Positions 18,801 to 27,764 of a DNA stretch of 64,000 nt are shown here, one piece after another. How positions within the stretch are numbered: position 1 is the stretch's first letter; every line of letters begins with the position of its first letter. Made by a program: the position numbers and the translations under genes. This DNA is from Defluviitaleaceae bacterium (GTDB lineage: Bacteria; Bacillota; Clostridia; Lachnospirales; WQUN01), in contig WRDO01000010.1 in NCBI GenBank assembly GCA_009779755.1, positions 1-64,000 on the forward strand, in the 5' to 3' direction. The notes beneath the pieces were generated by a model. That model did not search any database. It saw only the letters and a list, made by a program, of their open reading frames with translations, and was not told where the DNA came from.

Positions 18801-21646
18801 GCAGCCCTGCATCATTTGCACATGGCACAGCTTATACGGCGACCATAACCCTCACCCCGAAAACGGGCTTTACACTCAACGGCGTGGCAGCCGATTTCTT
18901 CACCGTTTCGGGAGCGACAACGGTTTCAAATCCCGCCAACAGCGGCGTTGTAACCGCCGTGTTCCCCTCTACGGCGGCGCAGACTTATCTTGTCACCGTA
19001 TCAAGCACAGGAACGGGTGCAACGAGCGGCGGTAACTTCGAACAGGGTGCCACGGTCAGCATTTCCGCAGGTACACCGCCGAACGGCTACCAATTCGTTA
19101 ACTGGACGGCAAGCCCCGCCGTTTCCTTCGCAGATGATACAAACCCAAGTACAACATTTAACATGATCGGGCAAGCCGTAACGGTTACGGCAAACTTTGA
19201 ACCGATACCACCCACGGTAACGGGCGTAACCGTCTATCCGCAAACGGTTGAAGTGGAAATCGGCGAAAAATTCCAATTCAGCGCAACGGTACAAGGTACA
19301 AACAACCCTTCCCAAACGGTTACATGGGGTGTTGAAGGCGGCGACGGTTCTTCAAGCATAAATGAAACCGGTGAGTTAACCGTCGGTCCTACGGAAGCAG
19401 ACGGTGTAGAATTGACCGTAACCGCAACGTCAACGGCGAATACGGGTGTTTATGGCACGGCAACCGTAACGGTAACAGATACCCCGCCCACGGTAACGGT
19501 TGACTCCGTAACCGTAACACCGCCAACGATAACCCTTGACCGCGGCGGCTATCATACATTCAGCGCAACGGTATACGGTACGAACGCACCGCAAGGCGTA
19601 ACGTGGTCACTCAACAACACGGCGGGCGGTTCTTCGATTAACGCTAACGGCGATTTGACAATCGGAGCGAATGAAACGGCAACCGCGCTGACGGTTACGG
19701 CAACGTCAACCCATACAGCAAGCGTATACGGGACGGCAACCGTAACGGTATTGCAACCCGTGGTAAACGCGCAAACACCCTATATCACCGCACAGCCGCA
19801 AGGTGCGGTATATACGCAAAACGATAACGCGGTACCCCTGACGGTAACGGCAAGCGTAACGGATGGCGGTTTATTAAGCTATCAATGGTACAGCAACACG
19901 GTAAACAGCACGTCGGACGGTACGCCCGTCGGTACAAGCGGCGCGTCATTTACCCCGCCGACAACGGAAGCCGGAACACTGTATTACTTTGTCGTAATCA
20001 CGAACACCAACGACAACGTAAACGGAACGTTAACCGCGGCGGTGACAAGCAACGTTGTTGCCGTAACCGTAAACGAAATGATTGTCCCGATTGTTTATGC
20101 CGTAACCTACAACGCCAACGGCGGCACGGGAACCATGACGGCCGGTTCGGTTAACCAAGGCGCGGATTTTACAATCGCGGCCAATACCTTCACCCGTGCG
20201 GGTCATACATTCGCGGGATGGAACACGCAAGCCGGCGGCAACGGCACAGCTTATGCCGCAGGCGCGACGATTAATAACGTTATGGCGGCCATAACACTGT
20301 ACGCCCAATGGACGGCAGACCCCGAACCTTCGCCTTCACCCGAACCGCCGCCAACTTCACCGCCGCCACCCCCACCCGAACCAACCCCCACACCAACTCC
20401 TGCACCAACTCCTACAACCGAACCCACTCCGGCACCCACACCCACACCACCCCCCGCCGAGGTGACCATTTCCGATGATGCCATCGAAGCCATTACCGAA
20501 GCCGCCGAAATCACCACCAACCAAATAACCGGCGCCGTAACGGTAGAGATCGAATTAACCGAGGAAATCACCGAAGCCATTGAAGCCGCCGTGGAAGCCG
20601 CGCTCGAAGCCGTGCTGGACCTGAACACCTACCTCGCAGCCGCCCGCGAAGCACGCGAAGCCGCCGTCGAAGCCGGTGAGGAATACGAGGAAACCGATGC
20701 CCCCGAATTTATTACCGTTGTCCTCAACATCACGGAAATGTTCGCAGACCTCGTAGACGATATCGATACCCTCACGACCGTATCCCTGCCGGTCCAAATG
20801 TTCGAAACCATCGCCGAAGCGGAAGAGATCGGCTTGGAACTGGCCATGCCCGCCGGTACCATCACCTTCAACCCCGCCGCGATGGCCAGCACCGTAGCTT
20901 CGGCAGGTTTGTCCCAATGCACGCACATTTCCGCTACGATGGAAACGTTGCAAATGCACGATGTCCCCGTGGAACAACGCCGTAACGTAAGCGGCAGCGA
21001 AACGATCGTACGCGTGGCGTTTATGGCCGGCGAAGAGCCCATCCGTAACTTCGACGGTTATATCTCCGTTACCGTACCCTATCCCGGTCCGTTCCCCGCG
21101 GCGGTATGGATGCTGACAGACAACGGGGAACTCCGCCGTATGCCCGCTACCTACTGCGAAGAAAGCCAAACCGTAACGTTCCGCTCCAACAGCTTCTCGC
21201 TGTTTATCATCGACGCGGCACCCGCCGCCACCGAAGCGGTATACGCGCGCGGCTTACTCATGAGTTTCACTTTGGGCAGCCCCTTCTTCACCCTGCGCGG
21301 CGTAATGTATGAAAGCGAAGTCGCCCCCTACGCCGCAGCCGGCCGTACGATGGTACCCCTGCGCGTGATCGTGGAAGCCTTGGGCTCCGAAATTGAATGG
21401 GTACGCGCCACGCAGTCGGTGATTATCCGCCATGAGGGCAGGACGTTGGAATTATTCCTCGACGTACCGCTGTATGACGATAACGGTATCTACATGGGCA
21501 CCCCCATCGCCATCAACGGGCGCACATTGGTCCCCTTGCGTTATGTAATGGAAGTTCTGCTTGACGACCCCGACGCCGTGGATTGGGACAGAACCAACCA
21601 ACAGATCAATATTTTTGAAATGATATTCAAGGAAGAAGAAGAATAA
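15899..21646 (+). CDS. Giant secreted surface protein: beta-helix repeats, Ig-like and InlB-type repeats, stalk domain
   Basis: 1915 residues with a signal peptide (basic start, hydrophobic core, cleavage near residue 32). Residues about 90-720 are short beta-strand repeats such as NVTVHGGI, suggesting a right-handed beta-helix. From about 780 there are several GWF/GW...W repeats of the Listeria-Bacteroides (InlB_B/Flg_new) type, for example GYTFAGWTA and GHTFAGWNTQ. Two Big2-like and one more Ig-like domain cover about 1105-1390. A Pro-rich linker lies near 1475-1520. A copper-amine-oxidase-N-type domain (about 1790-1905, with RTMVPLRVI and RTLVPLRYV) closes the protein. No LPXTG or SLH motif is seen, so the last domain may be the attachment device. 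The likely role is adhesion or a cell-surface layer. It is flanked by terminators on both sides. Confidence 0.9.
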   Translation: MVKRKNAPGRKLAILLSLILALGLVTPFGVRADDVPDPAFSVGSQSYNSLADALASVGAGATATLIQLRDYERTGEVLIEGGRNVTIDTGPHTLTIIPRVIAVFGGGGGFIVRGASTFTVTATGVATAAALHFTIDQSQMNAVTVESNSSVIINNGIRIQSPASWSTAVRASGDSTVIINNGIVFENSGGSNITAVRTLGSANVTVHGGIAFHSSGSSAGGVDAQGESEVVIYNDIEFINTGSSSKAVQTYNSANVTVQGGIIFNSPGESFARGVDAQDQSKVTVHGGVTLNNTGTAAGGVHASGESEVKIHNGIVFENAGNQATAVQTFDSADVTVQGGILFNSHGTFARGIDAYDKSEVEIFGGITINNIGNASRGVSASHDTKITVHDGIIINRATGSIDGVSANRGTINNIPDSGGSNVVIHGGISINHADNAEAGAINGIIAGANSNITVNGDINISSDIESSFVTRGVAIGAESVGSVAGTSTVSVNGDVNVNTNVGHNRGIDASAINSSVIINGDVSVSGRGQSGSGVEVSNGGTVTVMGNVTYTVDFVANDAFGINWGGASAVRVQSSGGNVHVDGDVKMIVTHEEEVNSTAIRANGANAEVHITGDVYINTIGIKGLTGNFAVSLGSQAQVTVGSIRTPPNSNAPAFNISGGSRLTVTQEMFNHDFSRIWGANSGITIQEGATFTNDGRIEIASGSSFNINGRLINNSLITIGAPNGTFIRGEHGTITNTGYIIISSVSTLPLPPAVTNIDDRFIINPQGGTLTIGGVNFTSTLILLSGKNHPIYDLSDVPVITRQGFDFMGWFTSPHLNTWQDTQEITKTAQLGVLDAHENNSFIFAQWDGHNFNLTVNGSFAPESGAGEVKAGTFRTIHAGERDGYTFAGWTATPWASFQNANNPTTGVFMPGSDVTVTANWTSTGPVGTVINIAAIGGVTAPVAGQVPVTVITETDQFTGTVTWNGSPASFAHGTAYTATITLTPKTGFTLNGVAADFFTVSGATTVSNPANSGVVTAVFPSTAAQTYLVTVSSTGTGATSGGNFEQGATVSISAGTPPNGYQFVNWTASPAVSFADDTNPSTTFNMIGQAVTVTANFEPIPPTVTGVTVYPQTVEVEIGEKFQFSATVQGTNNPSQTVTWGVEGGDGSSSINETGELTVGPTEADGVELTVTATSTANTGVYGTATVTVTDTPPTVTVDSVTVTPPTITLDRGGYHTFSATVYGTNAPQGVTWSLNNTAGGSSINANGDLTIGANETATALTVTATSTHTASVYGTATVTVLQPVVNAQTPYITAQPQGAVYTQNDNAVPLTVTASVTDGGLLSYQWYSNTVNSTSDGTPVGTSGASFTPPTTEAGTLYYFVVITNTNDNVNGTLTAAVTSNVVAVTVNEMIVPIVYAVTYNANGGTGTMTAGSVNQGADFTIAANTFTRAGHTFAGWNTQAGGNGTAYAAGATINNVMAAITLYAQWTADPEPSPSPEPPPTSPPPPPPEPTPTPTPAPTPTTEPTPAPTPTPPPAEVTISDDAIEAITEAAEITTNQITGAVTVEIELTEEITEAIEAAVEAALEAVLDLNTYLAAAREAREAAVEAGEEYEETDAPEFITVVLNITEMFADLVDDIDTLTTVSLPVQMFETIAEAEEIGLELAMPAGTITFNPAAMASTVASAGLSQCTHISATMETLQMHDVPVEQRRNVSGSETIVRVAFMAGEEPIRNFDGYISVTVPYPGPFPAAVWMLTDNGELRRMPATYCEESQTVTFRSNSFSLFIIDAAPAATEAVYARGLLMSFTLGSPFFTLRGVMYESEVAPYAAAGRTMVPLRVIVEALGSEIEWVRATQSVIIRHEGRTLELFLDVPLYDDNGIYMGTPIAINGRTLVPLRYVMEVLLDDPDAVDWDRTNQQINIFEMIFKEEEE
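16481..16940 (+). repeat. Intragenic direct repeats in the beta-helix region
   Basis: Near-identical segments starting GCGGTTC(G/A)AAC begin at 16481, 16637 and 16874, each running on through a GCC(A/G)ATGTTACCGT stretch. Intervals are 156 and 237 bases, both multiples of three, consistent with duplication of beta-helix coils. Confidence 0.75.
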
Positions 21647-21676
21647 CAATTTTGTTTTAATCCGCTCCGCAACATG

Positions 21677-21714
21677 AACCCCCGCGTGTTATATTGTGCT
21701 CGCGGGGGTTTTTT
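21677..21714 (+). terminator. Strong rho-independent terminator after the giant gene
   Basis: AACCCCCGCG (21677-21686) pairs perfectly with CGCGGGGGTT (21701-21710) and is followed by a T-run. Confidence 0.9.
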
Positions 21715-21779
21715 ATCCTTGCGGGATTGGAATGGATTGTATTATATTGCATCCATCGTGTATCGAAGGGGAGACGGAT

Positions 21780-24452
21780 ATGAAATATGTATGGTTTAAC
21801 GCAAAGGATACCTCGCGCAGTCCGTACGCGGCTTTTCGCAAAGATTTTCGTGTTAACGACACATCAAGCATAAAAAAAGCGGTATTTAACGTCTTTGCCG
21901 ATACCGTATACGCGCTGTACGTAAACGGTGCTTTCGTCGGCTTCGGGCCGGTACGGTTCGACCCGCGCTTCCCCCAATACGATATTTATGATTTAACGGG
22001 CTTATTACAAAACGGGAAAAACGCGATCGCCGTGCTTGTTAATTTCCACGGGCACAAAGTTTTTAAGAGCATCCCCGCGCAAGCCGCGATGGTTGCTTGG
22101 GGGACGGTCGAATGCGGCGGCGAAGTGATCGACCTAAGCACGGGTAACGAAGCCGCGCCGTGGAAATGCAGGCAACATTTATCATACACCCGCTACACGC
22201 CGAAATTGAGCTTCGCCCTGGATGCGCAAGCCTTCTATGATCAAAAGCAATTCGACGAAGGCTGGACGCAAACGGATTACGACGACGGCGATTGGCCGAA
22301 CGCGGTCGTATGTGATGACCAACACGCTTTCGGCCCGCTGACCCCGCGTGAAATCCCTTTTATGGCGTTGACGCCGGAAGCGCCCGCTTCCGTTTGCATT
22401 ACGCCCCTACGTAAAACGGAACGCCTGTATTCCTTCGGGTATGCGCCGCCTATCGGGTATGATACCGCGTTCGATGAACAAAAGGGCTACGACCGCACGT
22501 TGTATTGGACGGTACGTATCCATTCCCCGCGTGCGCAAACCGTGACGGCGGGTGTGTTGTACGAAGAATTATGGCTTAACGGCGAACCCTGCCGAACGTT
22601 GCAGGACTCCTTCAAACCCTTGCGCTTTAACGCCGCGCTTGCGTTAAACGAAGGCGATAACCAACTTTTCGCGCGGGTCGGGTTGTCGGGTGATATATAT
22701 GAAGGTTACCTCGCCTTGCCCGGCGATTGCGGGTTGGTATTGCAACCCTTCCGATATCTGCCGTTGCAAACGCACGAAGCGGCGGAAAAATTACGCGCGT
22801 ATGAATTACCGTTTTCGGAGGATTTTGACGGATGGCTAACGGCCGATCCCGCAAGCCCAGCGCAAAGCCCCTGCCGCGAGGTCAGTTGGGACGACTACGC
22901 CCCTATAACGGAAACCTTGCACCCCAACGGGTTAAACGGTTTTACCGTACGTAAGGACCCCTACCCCGACGGCTTTGCGCTGACGATCAAAATGGAAACG
23001 ATGCGCCTTGTTTTCCCCCGTATTATATTGTCGGGTGTGGAGGGCGCGACCGTCGATTTCCTCTACGGCGACCGCTTGCACGAAGACGGCCGGCACATAC
23101 GTTCCTTATCATGGGTGCCGCTGGGTGACCGTGCGGTATGCGCACGGGATACGATCGAATGGCAGCCTATCCAACCGAGGGGCTTTAAATACCTGAACAT
23201 CACCGTACGCAATACGAAACGCGATATTTTAATCAATAAAATCGATTTTTTAAATGCGCAATATCCCGTAAAGCGCGTCGGTACGTTCGAATGTTCCGAT
23301 CCTCTGCTTAACCGAATATGGGAAATGGGGGCCGTTACGCAAGCCATCGATATGGAGGACGCCTATGTGGATTGCGTGGACCGTGAACGCGGACTTTATG
23401 CCTTGGACGCGCTTATCCAATACAAGGTCAACCTCGCTTGCTTCGGCGACCACGCCCTCATGAAGCGGACGCTTGAGCTCTACGGCCAAAGCACCCATCC
23501 CATCGGCCTGTTCCGCTGTTTGTACCCCAACACGGGGGATTATGTCCTGCCCGATTTTTGTCTGTATGTCGTTAATGCCTTCCACGCTTATTTTAAGCAA
23601 ACGAATGACACGGCATTCATCGCAAAGCATTGGCCGTCGATCATAAAAAACCTCCGCGTATTCCATCGGTTATCCGACGAGCGGGAAGATAAACTCCTGT
23701 GCGCGGACAAACCCGCGGGCGATTGGCCGCGCGACCCGCAGGACAACCGCACGGGTTTCCTCGGCGACGGCGAACGCACCGACAATACGGGGATTAATTG
23801 CTTATTCTCTTGTTTATACCTCATCACCCTGCGTCAAGCGTTGGAAATGGCGGACGCCGATGACGCAAGCGATTTGGCGCGGAGGGTCTCCTTGTTGGAA
23901 GCGTCCGTCCCCCGCGCGTTTTGGAACGAGGAAAAAGGCCTCTTCGCCGATAATACCGACCATCAACGTTTTTCACCCCACGCATCCTTGTCCGCCGTCA
24001 ACGCCGGCATCGTTACCGACGAAATGCGTGAACGCTTGCGTAAAACCCTTCCCCCCATGCTCACCCCTTTCTTTAAAAACGGATATGACCACACCGAGGG
24101 TACCCTCTTCGAAACGTCGAGCGGATATTATTTTATCAACGGCCTTTATAAATTGGGACTTGATCATGAAGCGGAGCGTATTATCAAAGAAGGCTGGGGG
24201 TATTTCCTCGCCAAGGGGTTGACGACCACGCCCGAACACTTTGATATGATACACAGCCAATGCCACGCGTGGGCCGCGCATCCGACATATTTCCTGTCGC
24301 GTTATGTACTGGGTGCGGATGCCGATGCGGACACCGTAAGAATAGACCCGCAACCCGGCAACGTAACATGGGCGAGGGGCACATTCCCCCATCCCAAGGG
24401 ATTGGTTGAAATCAAATGGCGCAAGGAAAACGGACGGGTTGTGTTTGATTGA
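21780..24452 (+). CDS. GH78-type alpha-L-rhamnosidase, cytoplasmic
   Basis: 890 residues with the GH78 layout: N-terminal beta-sandwich domains (residues about 1-420, including KAVFNVFADTVYALYVNG) and a central (alpha/alpha)6 barrel. The barrel includes the acidic stretch DCVDRERGLYALDA near residue 530, which corresponds to the DCPQRDERLGW catalytic region of classical rhamnosidases. A short C-terminal beta domain follows. The start at 21780 follows AAGGGGAGA. No signal peptide is present, so it would act on imported rhamnosyl oligosaccharides or glycosides. The acid residues depart from the textbook motif, so another hexosidase specificity is possible. It appears to be monocistronic. Confidence 0.85.
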   Translation: MKYVWFNAKDTSRSPYAAFRKDFRVNDTSSIKKAVFNVFADTVYALYVNGAFVGFGPVRFDPRFPQYDIYDLTGLLQNGKNAIAVLVNFHGHKVFKSIPAQAAMVAWGTVECGGEVIDLSTGNEAAPWKCRQHLSYTRYTPKLSFALDAQAFYDQKQFDEGWTQTDYDDGDWPNAVVCDDQHAFGPLTPREIPFMALTPEAPASVCITPLRKTERLYSFGYAPPIGYDTAFDEQKGYDRTLYWTVRIHSPRAQTVTAGVLYEELWLNGEPCRTLQDSFKPLRFNAALALNEGDNQLFARVGLSGDIYEGYLALPGDCGLVLQPFRYLPLQTHEAAEKLRAYELPFSEDFDGWLTADPASPAQSPCREVSWDDYAPITETLHPNGLNGFTVRKDPYPDGFALTIKMETMRLVFPRIILSGVEGATVDFLYGDRLHEDGRHIRSLSWVPLGDRAVCARDTIEWQPIQPRGFKYLNITVRNTKRDILINKIDFLNAQYPVKRVGTFECSDPLLNRIWEMGAVTQAIDMEDAYVDCVDRERGLYALDALIQYKVNLACFGDHALMKRTLELYGQSTHPIGLFRCLYPNTGDYVLPDFCLYVVNAFHAYFKQTNDTAFIAKHWPSIIKNLRVFHRLSDEREDKLLCADKPAGDWPRDPQDNRTGFLGDGERTDNTGINCLFSCLYLITLRQALEMADADDASDLARRVSLLEASVPRAFWNEEKGLFADNTDHQRFSPHASLSAVNAGIVTDEMRERLRKTLPPMLTPFFKNGYDHTEGTLFETSSGYYFINGLYKLGLDHEAERIIKEGWGYFLAKGLTTTPEHFDMIHSQCHAWAAHPTYFLSRYVLGADADADTVRIDPQPGNVTWARGTFPHPKGLVEIKWRKENGRVVFD

Positions 24453-24495
24453 CGGATTGCGGGTTTGACGGTTGCGGTATTCCCACCGTTTTCTA

Positions 24496-24524
24496 TTGCC
24501 AACCCCCGAGAATCATTGCATAAT
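24496..24524 (+). promoter_or_regulatory. Candidate promoter of the PBP1A-rsmH-ftsL-spoVD unit
   Basis: TTGCCA (24496-24501), a 17-base spacer and CATAAT (24519-24524) lie about 20 bases before the start of the helical-protein gene. Confidence 0.5.
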
Positions 24525-24542
24525 GTATGGGCGGAGGTGTCT

Positions 24543-25028
24543 ATGCCCGATTATATGGAAACGCAATTGTCGATTTTACTCGAAGGATTAATCAATAAGG
24601 AGAAAGCGCTGACCGAAATCGTTAACATTACCGACAACCAACGCACCGTCATCGAAAGCGGACTGACCCCGACGGAAGTGCGTGTCTTTTTGACGGAAAT
24701 GAATAAGGAAAAGCAACAGTTCATCGATCGGGTAAAGGGCTGCGACACATTGTTTGAAGCTATGCTGAAGGATATCGGGGCGGAACTGGACGCACGCCAG
24801 CATATGTACAAGCCGCAGGTGGCCGAATTGCAAAAATACATACGTCGGGTTATGGACCTTGACGTTAAGATACGTTTGCAAGAGGAAGATAACAATAACG
24901 TCCTTAATGAACAAACCCCGCCGCCGCCATCCGTACAGCAAAATCTCAAACCCAAACCCAAGCTCCTGCCCCCCGACAACGCGCGGGTGATCAAGGCATA
25001 CGAGGTGGAGCGTAAGTTTAGGGGATAA
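24543..25028 (+). CDS. Helical protein of unknown function, possibly FlgN-like
   Basis: A 161-residue mostly alpha-helical protein with a Pro-rich, basic C-terminal tail. The length and long N-terminal helix (LSILLEGLINKEKALTEIV) recall flagellar export chaperones of the FlgN type, but there is no diagnostic motif, so I leave the function open. The start follows GGCGGAGG. It is 12 bases upstream of the PBP1A gene, so it is probably co-expressed with cell-wall genes. Confidence 0.7.
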   Translation: MPDYMETQLSILLEGLINKEKALTEIVNITDNQRTVIESGLTPTEVRVFLTEMNKEKQQFIDRVKGCDTLFEAMLKDIGAELDARQHMYKPQVAELQKYIRRVMDLDVKIRLQEEDNNNVLNEQTPPPPSVQQNLKPKPKLLPPDNARVIKAYEVERKFRG

Positions 25029-25040
25029 ACGGAGGATTAA

Positions 25041-27764
25041 ATGGACTATTCATATTTCGGAAACAAACGGCGGCGCAGGCAGCTTAATTCGCAGACCACC
25101 CGCGTAAGGAATAAGATCTCACTCCTTGTCCTGCGGATCGTGCTGGCCGTAACCTTGGTCGGCGGGTTTGCCGTGACGGCGATGGGTTTCGGGTTGTACC
25201 GCGGTATTATCATGGCCGCGCCCGAAATGCATTGGGACGACGTCAGCGCCGGCACCGAATCTTCCGTTATCATATGCGGCCATACGGGCGAGGAGCTCCA
25301 CCGACTGCACGGCGGGGAAAACCGCACCTTCGTATCGCTCGACTATATCTCCCCCCATATGGTTAACGCCATCGTCGCCATCGAGGACGAACGTTTTTGG
25401 CAGCATAACGGTATCGACATACGCGGCATAGGCCGCGCTTTGCACAACGCGTTAACCACGGACGGCGACACGCAAGGCGCAAGCACGATCACGCAGCAGC
25501 TGATTAAAAATACCTTCGGGTTCTTCGAAGGGGAACTCGTATGGAAGCTGCAGGAGCAGTGGATGGCCGTGCAAATGGAGCGTGAGCTGACCGAAATCTT
25601 CGGGTGCCGTATATTAGCCAAGGAATATATCATCGAAATGTATTTGAATGAAATTAACCTGGGCCGTCAGAATTACGGCGTGCAAGCCGCCGCCATGTTC
25701 TATTTCGGCGTGGACGCCATCGACTTGACGATTGCGCAATCCGCCGTCATCGCCGCCATCACGCAAAATCCTTCCCGCTTCCCGCCCGACCTGCACCCCG
25801 AACGCAATTGGGGACGCGCCCAAGACGTATTAAACAACATGCTTCGGCTGGGTTTCATCACCGAGGAGGAACACTTCGAAGCGATGACCACGGACGTATA
25901 CGCCACCATGGTACGCGACGGCTCCACCATGGCGGTCGTCTCCACCATGAGCTGCTTCCACGACGCGCTTGTGGCGCAGGTACGCGATGACCTGATGGCG
26001 TTATACGGATGGTCCGCCATGCAGGCCCTGCGTGAAATCTATACCGGCGGGTTGCGTATCTATTCCGTGCAAAATATGAAAATGCAGGAAATCGTGGATA
26101 ATCATTTTCTTAACGGGGAAAACTTTCCCCAGCAGGATTTTCGTATCCACATCGAGTTCAACCTGACCGTACGCGACACGCTTTCGGGTTTCGTCACCCA
26201 TTTCCAGCGTCAATTCCTCGCCGGCAGCTTTGAGGAGCTGGAGGAATTTAAGGATATGGTACGCCGTGAAGTCACCGGGGACTTCGACGAAATTACGCGC
26301 GAACGCCAAATCATCACCCTCCAACCCCAAGCCGCCTTCGTGCTGATCGACCATCATACGGGTCATGTAATGGCTTTACGCGGTATCCGCGGCGAAAAGC
26401 AAGCGAGCCGCGTGTTTTGCCGCGCCACGCAAGCCACCCGCCAGCCCGGCAGCCAAATGAAGCCGCTCGCGACCTTCCTCCCCGCTTTTGACTTGGGACT
26501 GTTAACGACCTCTACGGTTGTTGAGGACCTTCCTTTGCTTATCGAGGACCGTTACGGCATCAACGAACCGCACCGCATCAGGAACTGGTATACGAATCCC
26601 CCCTTCGAAGGGTTAAGCAACCCCCGCCGCGCCATTTACCATTCGGGCAATATCGTAAGCACACGTGCGCTGATGGACTACGTCGGCATCAATACTATGT
26701 GGGAATATCTGCATCGTTTGGGTTTCACCACGTTGGTGGACAGCAGGGGCGGGATGACCGACCGCAACTACGTAACGACCCTCGGCGCGTTGACCGACGG
26801 CTTGCATTTGATCGAACTGGCCGCCGCATACGCGGCGATCGCGAACGGCGGGTTGTATAACCGTCCCGTCCTGTATTCACGCGTGCTGGACCGCAACGGC
26901 AACGTGATATTGGAAAACCACCACGAACCCCGCGTCGTCATGCGCGACACCACGGCTTACCTGCTGATCGATACGATGAAGGACACCCTAACCAGCGGTA
27001 CGGGTACGGCCATGAACTGGATCGCCAACCCGCAAATGCGCATCGATATACCCATAGCGGGCAAGACGGGTACAACCGACGATTCACGCGATTTGGGTTT
27101 TACCGGGTTTACCCCCTACCTCACCGCCGCCCTATGGTTCGGTAACGACAACAACACGCACCTCAGCACGCGGATGCGGGACGGTATGGCCCGCGCCAGC
27201 ACTTATTTGGGGCCGCTGTGGCGTAACATCATGCAGGAGATACACGCGGACTTCGCGCCTCGGTCGTTCGTTCGGCCCCCGGGCATCACCGAAGAAACGA
27301 TTTGCATCGACTCCGGTCATTTGGCCACCGATCTGTGCCGTATAGACCCCAGAGGAAACCGCGAACGCTTGGAGATATTCGCCCCCGGCACCATTCCCAA
27401 GGAAACATGTACGGTACACCGTGAATTTTTGGTTTGCGTCGATAACAACTTTCACTTAGCCGGGAACAATTGCTTCAATACCCAATATCGGGTGGGGTTG
27501 GTGCGCCCCGTACCCATCGACGAGGAACACGAAAGCATCGTTGTCCGCGACAGGGAATTCGAACACCATCCCTCGATACGTACGGGCGAAACATGTACCG
27601 TATGCGCGGGAAGCAGCGGGCATACCGATTGGTGGGAGTGGTGGAACAACCTGTTCGGTTTACCCGACCCGCCTGATTTATGGGGCAACAACGATAACGA
27701 CGGCGAACCCGTGTATGACGTACCCCCCGATGGCGGCGACCCAACCCATAATGACGACGATTGA
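25041..27764 (+). CDS. Bifunctional class A penicillin-binding protein (glycosyltransferase/transpeptidase)
   Basis: 907 residues with a single N-terminal membrane anchor (about 28-55). The GT51 domain has EDERFWQHNGID near residue 114 and QGASTITQQLIKN. The transpeptidase domain has the nucleophile motif SQMK near 470, SGN in YHSGNIVS and KTGTT near 674. The C-terminal region carries six or more Cys, then a polar Asp/Asn/Pro-rich tail. It polymerises and cross-links peptidoglycan outside the membrane. The start follows ACGGAGG. The stop overlaps the start of rsmH. It is a PBP1A-type enzyme fused positionally to the division cluster. Confidence 0.94.
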   Translation: MDYSYFGNKRRRRQLNSQTTRVRNKISLLVLRIVLAVTLVGGFAVTAMGFGLYRGIIMAAPEMHWDDVSAGTESSVIICGHTGEELHRLHGGENRTFVSLDYISPHMVNAIVAIEDERFWQHNGIDIRGIGRALHNALTTDGDTQGASTITQQLIKNTFGFFEGELVWKLQEQWMAVQMERELTEIFGCRILAKEYIIEMYLNEINLGRQNYGVQAAAMFYFGVDAIDLTIAQSAVIAAITQNPSRFPPDLHPERNWGRAQDVLNNMLRLGFITEEEHFEAMTTDVYATMVRDGSTMAVVSTMSCFHDALVAQVRDDLMALYGWSAMQALREIYTGGLRIYSVQNMKMQEIVDNHFLNGENFPQQDFRIHIEFNLTVRDTLSGFVTHFQRQFLAGSFEELEEFKDMVRREVTGDFDEITRERQIITLQPQAAFVLIDHHTGHVMALRGIRGEKQASRVFCRATQATRQPGSQMKPLATFLPAFDLGLLTTSTVVEDLPLLIEDRYGINEPHRIRNWYTNPPFEGLSNPRRAIYHSGNIVSTRALMDYVGINTMWEYLHRLGFTTLVDSRGGMTDRNYVTTLGALTDGLHLIELAAAYAAIANGGLYNRPVLYSRVLDRNGNVILENHHEPRVVMRDTTAYLLIDTMKDTLTSGTGTAMNWIANPQMRIDIPIAGKTGTTDDSRDLGFTGFTPYLTAALWFGNDNNTHLSTRMRDGMARASTYLGPLWRNIMQEIHADFAPRSFVRPPGITEETICIDSGHLATDLCRIDPRGNRERLEIFAPGTIPKETCTVHREFLVCVDNNFHLAGNNCFNTQYRVGLVRPVPIDEEHESIVVRDREFEHHPSIRTGETCTVCAGSSGHTDWWEWWNNLFGLPDPPDLWGNNDNDGEPVYDVPPDGGDPTHNDDD

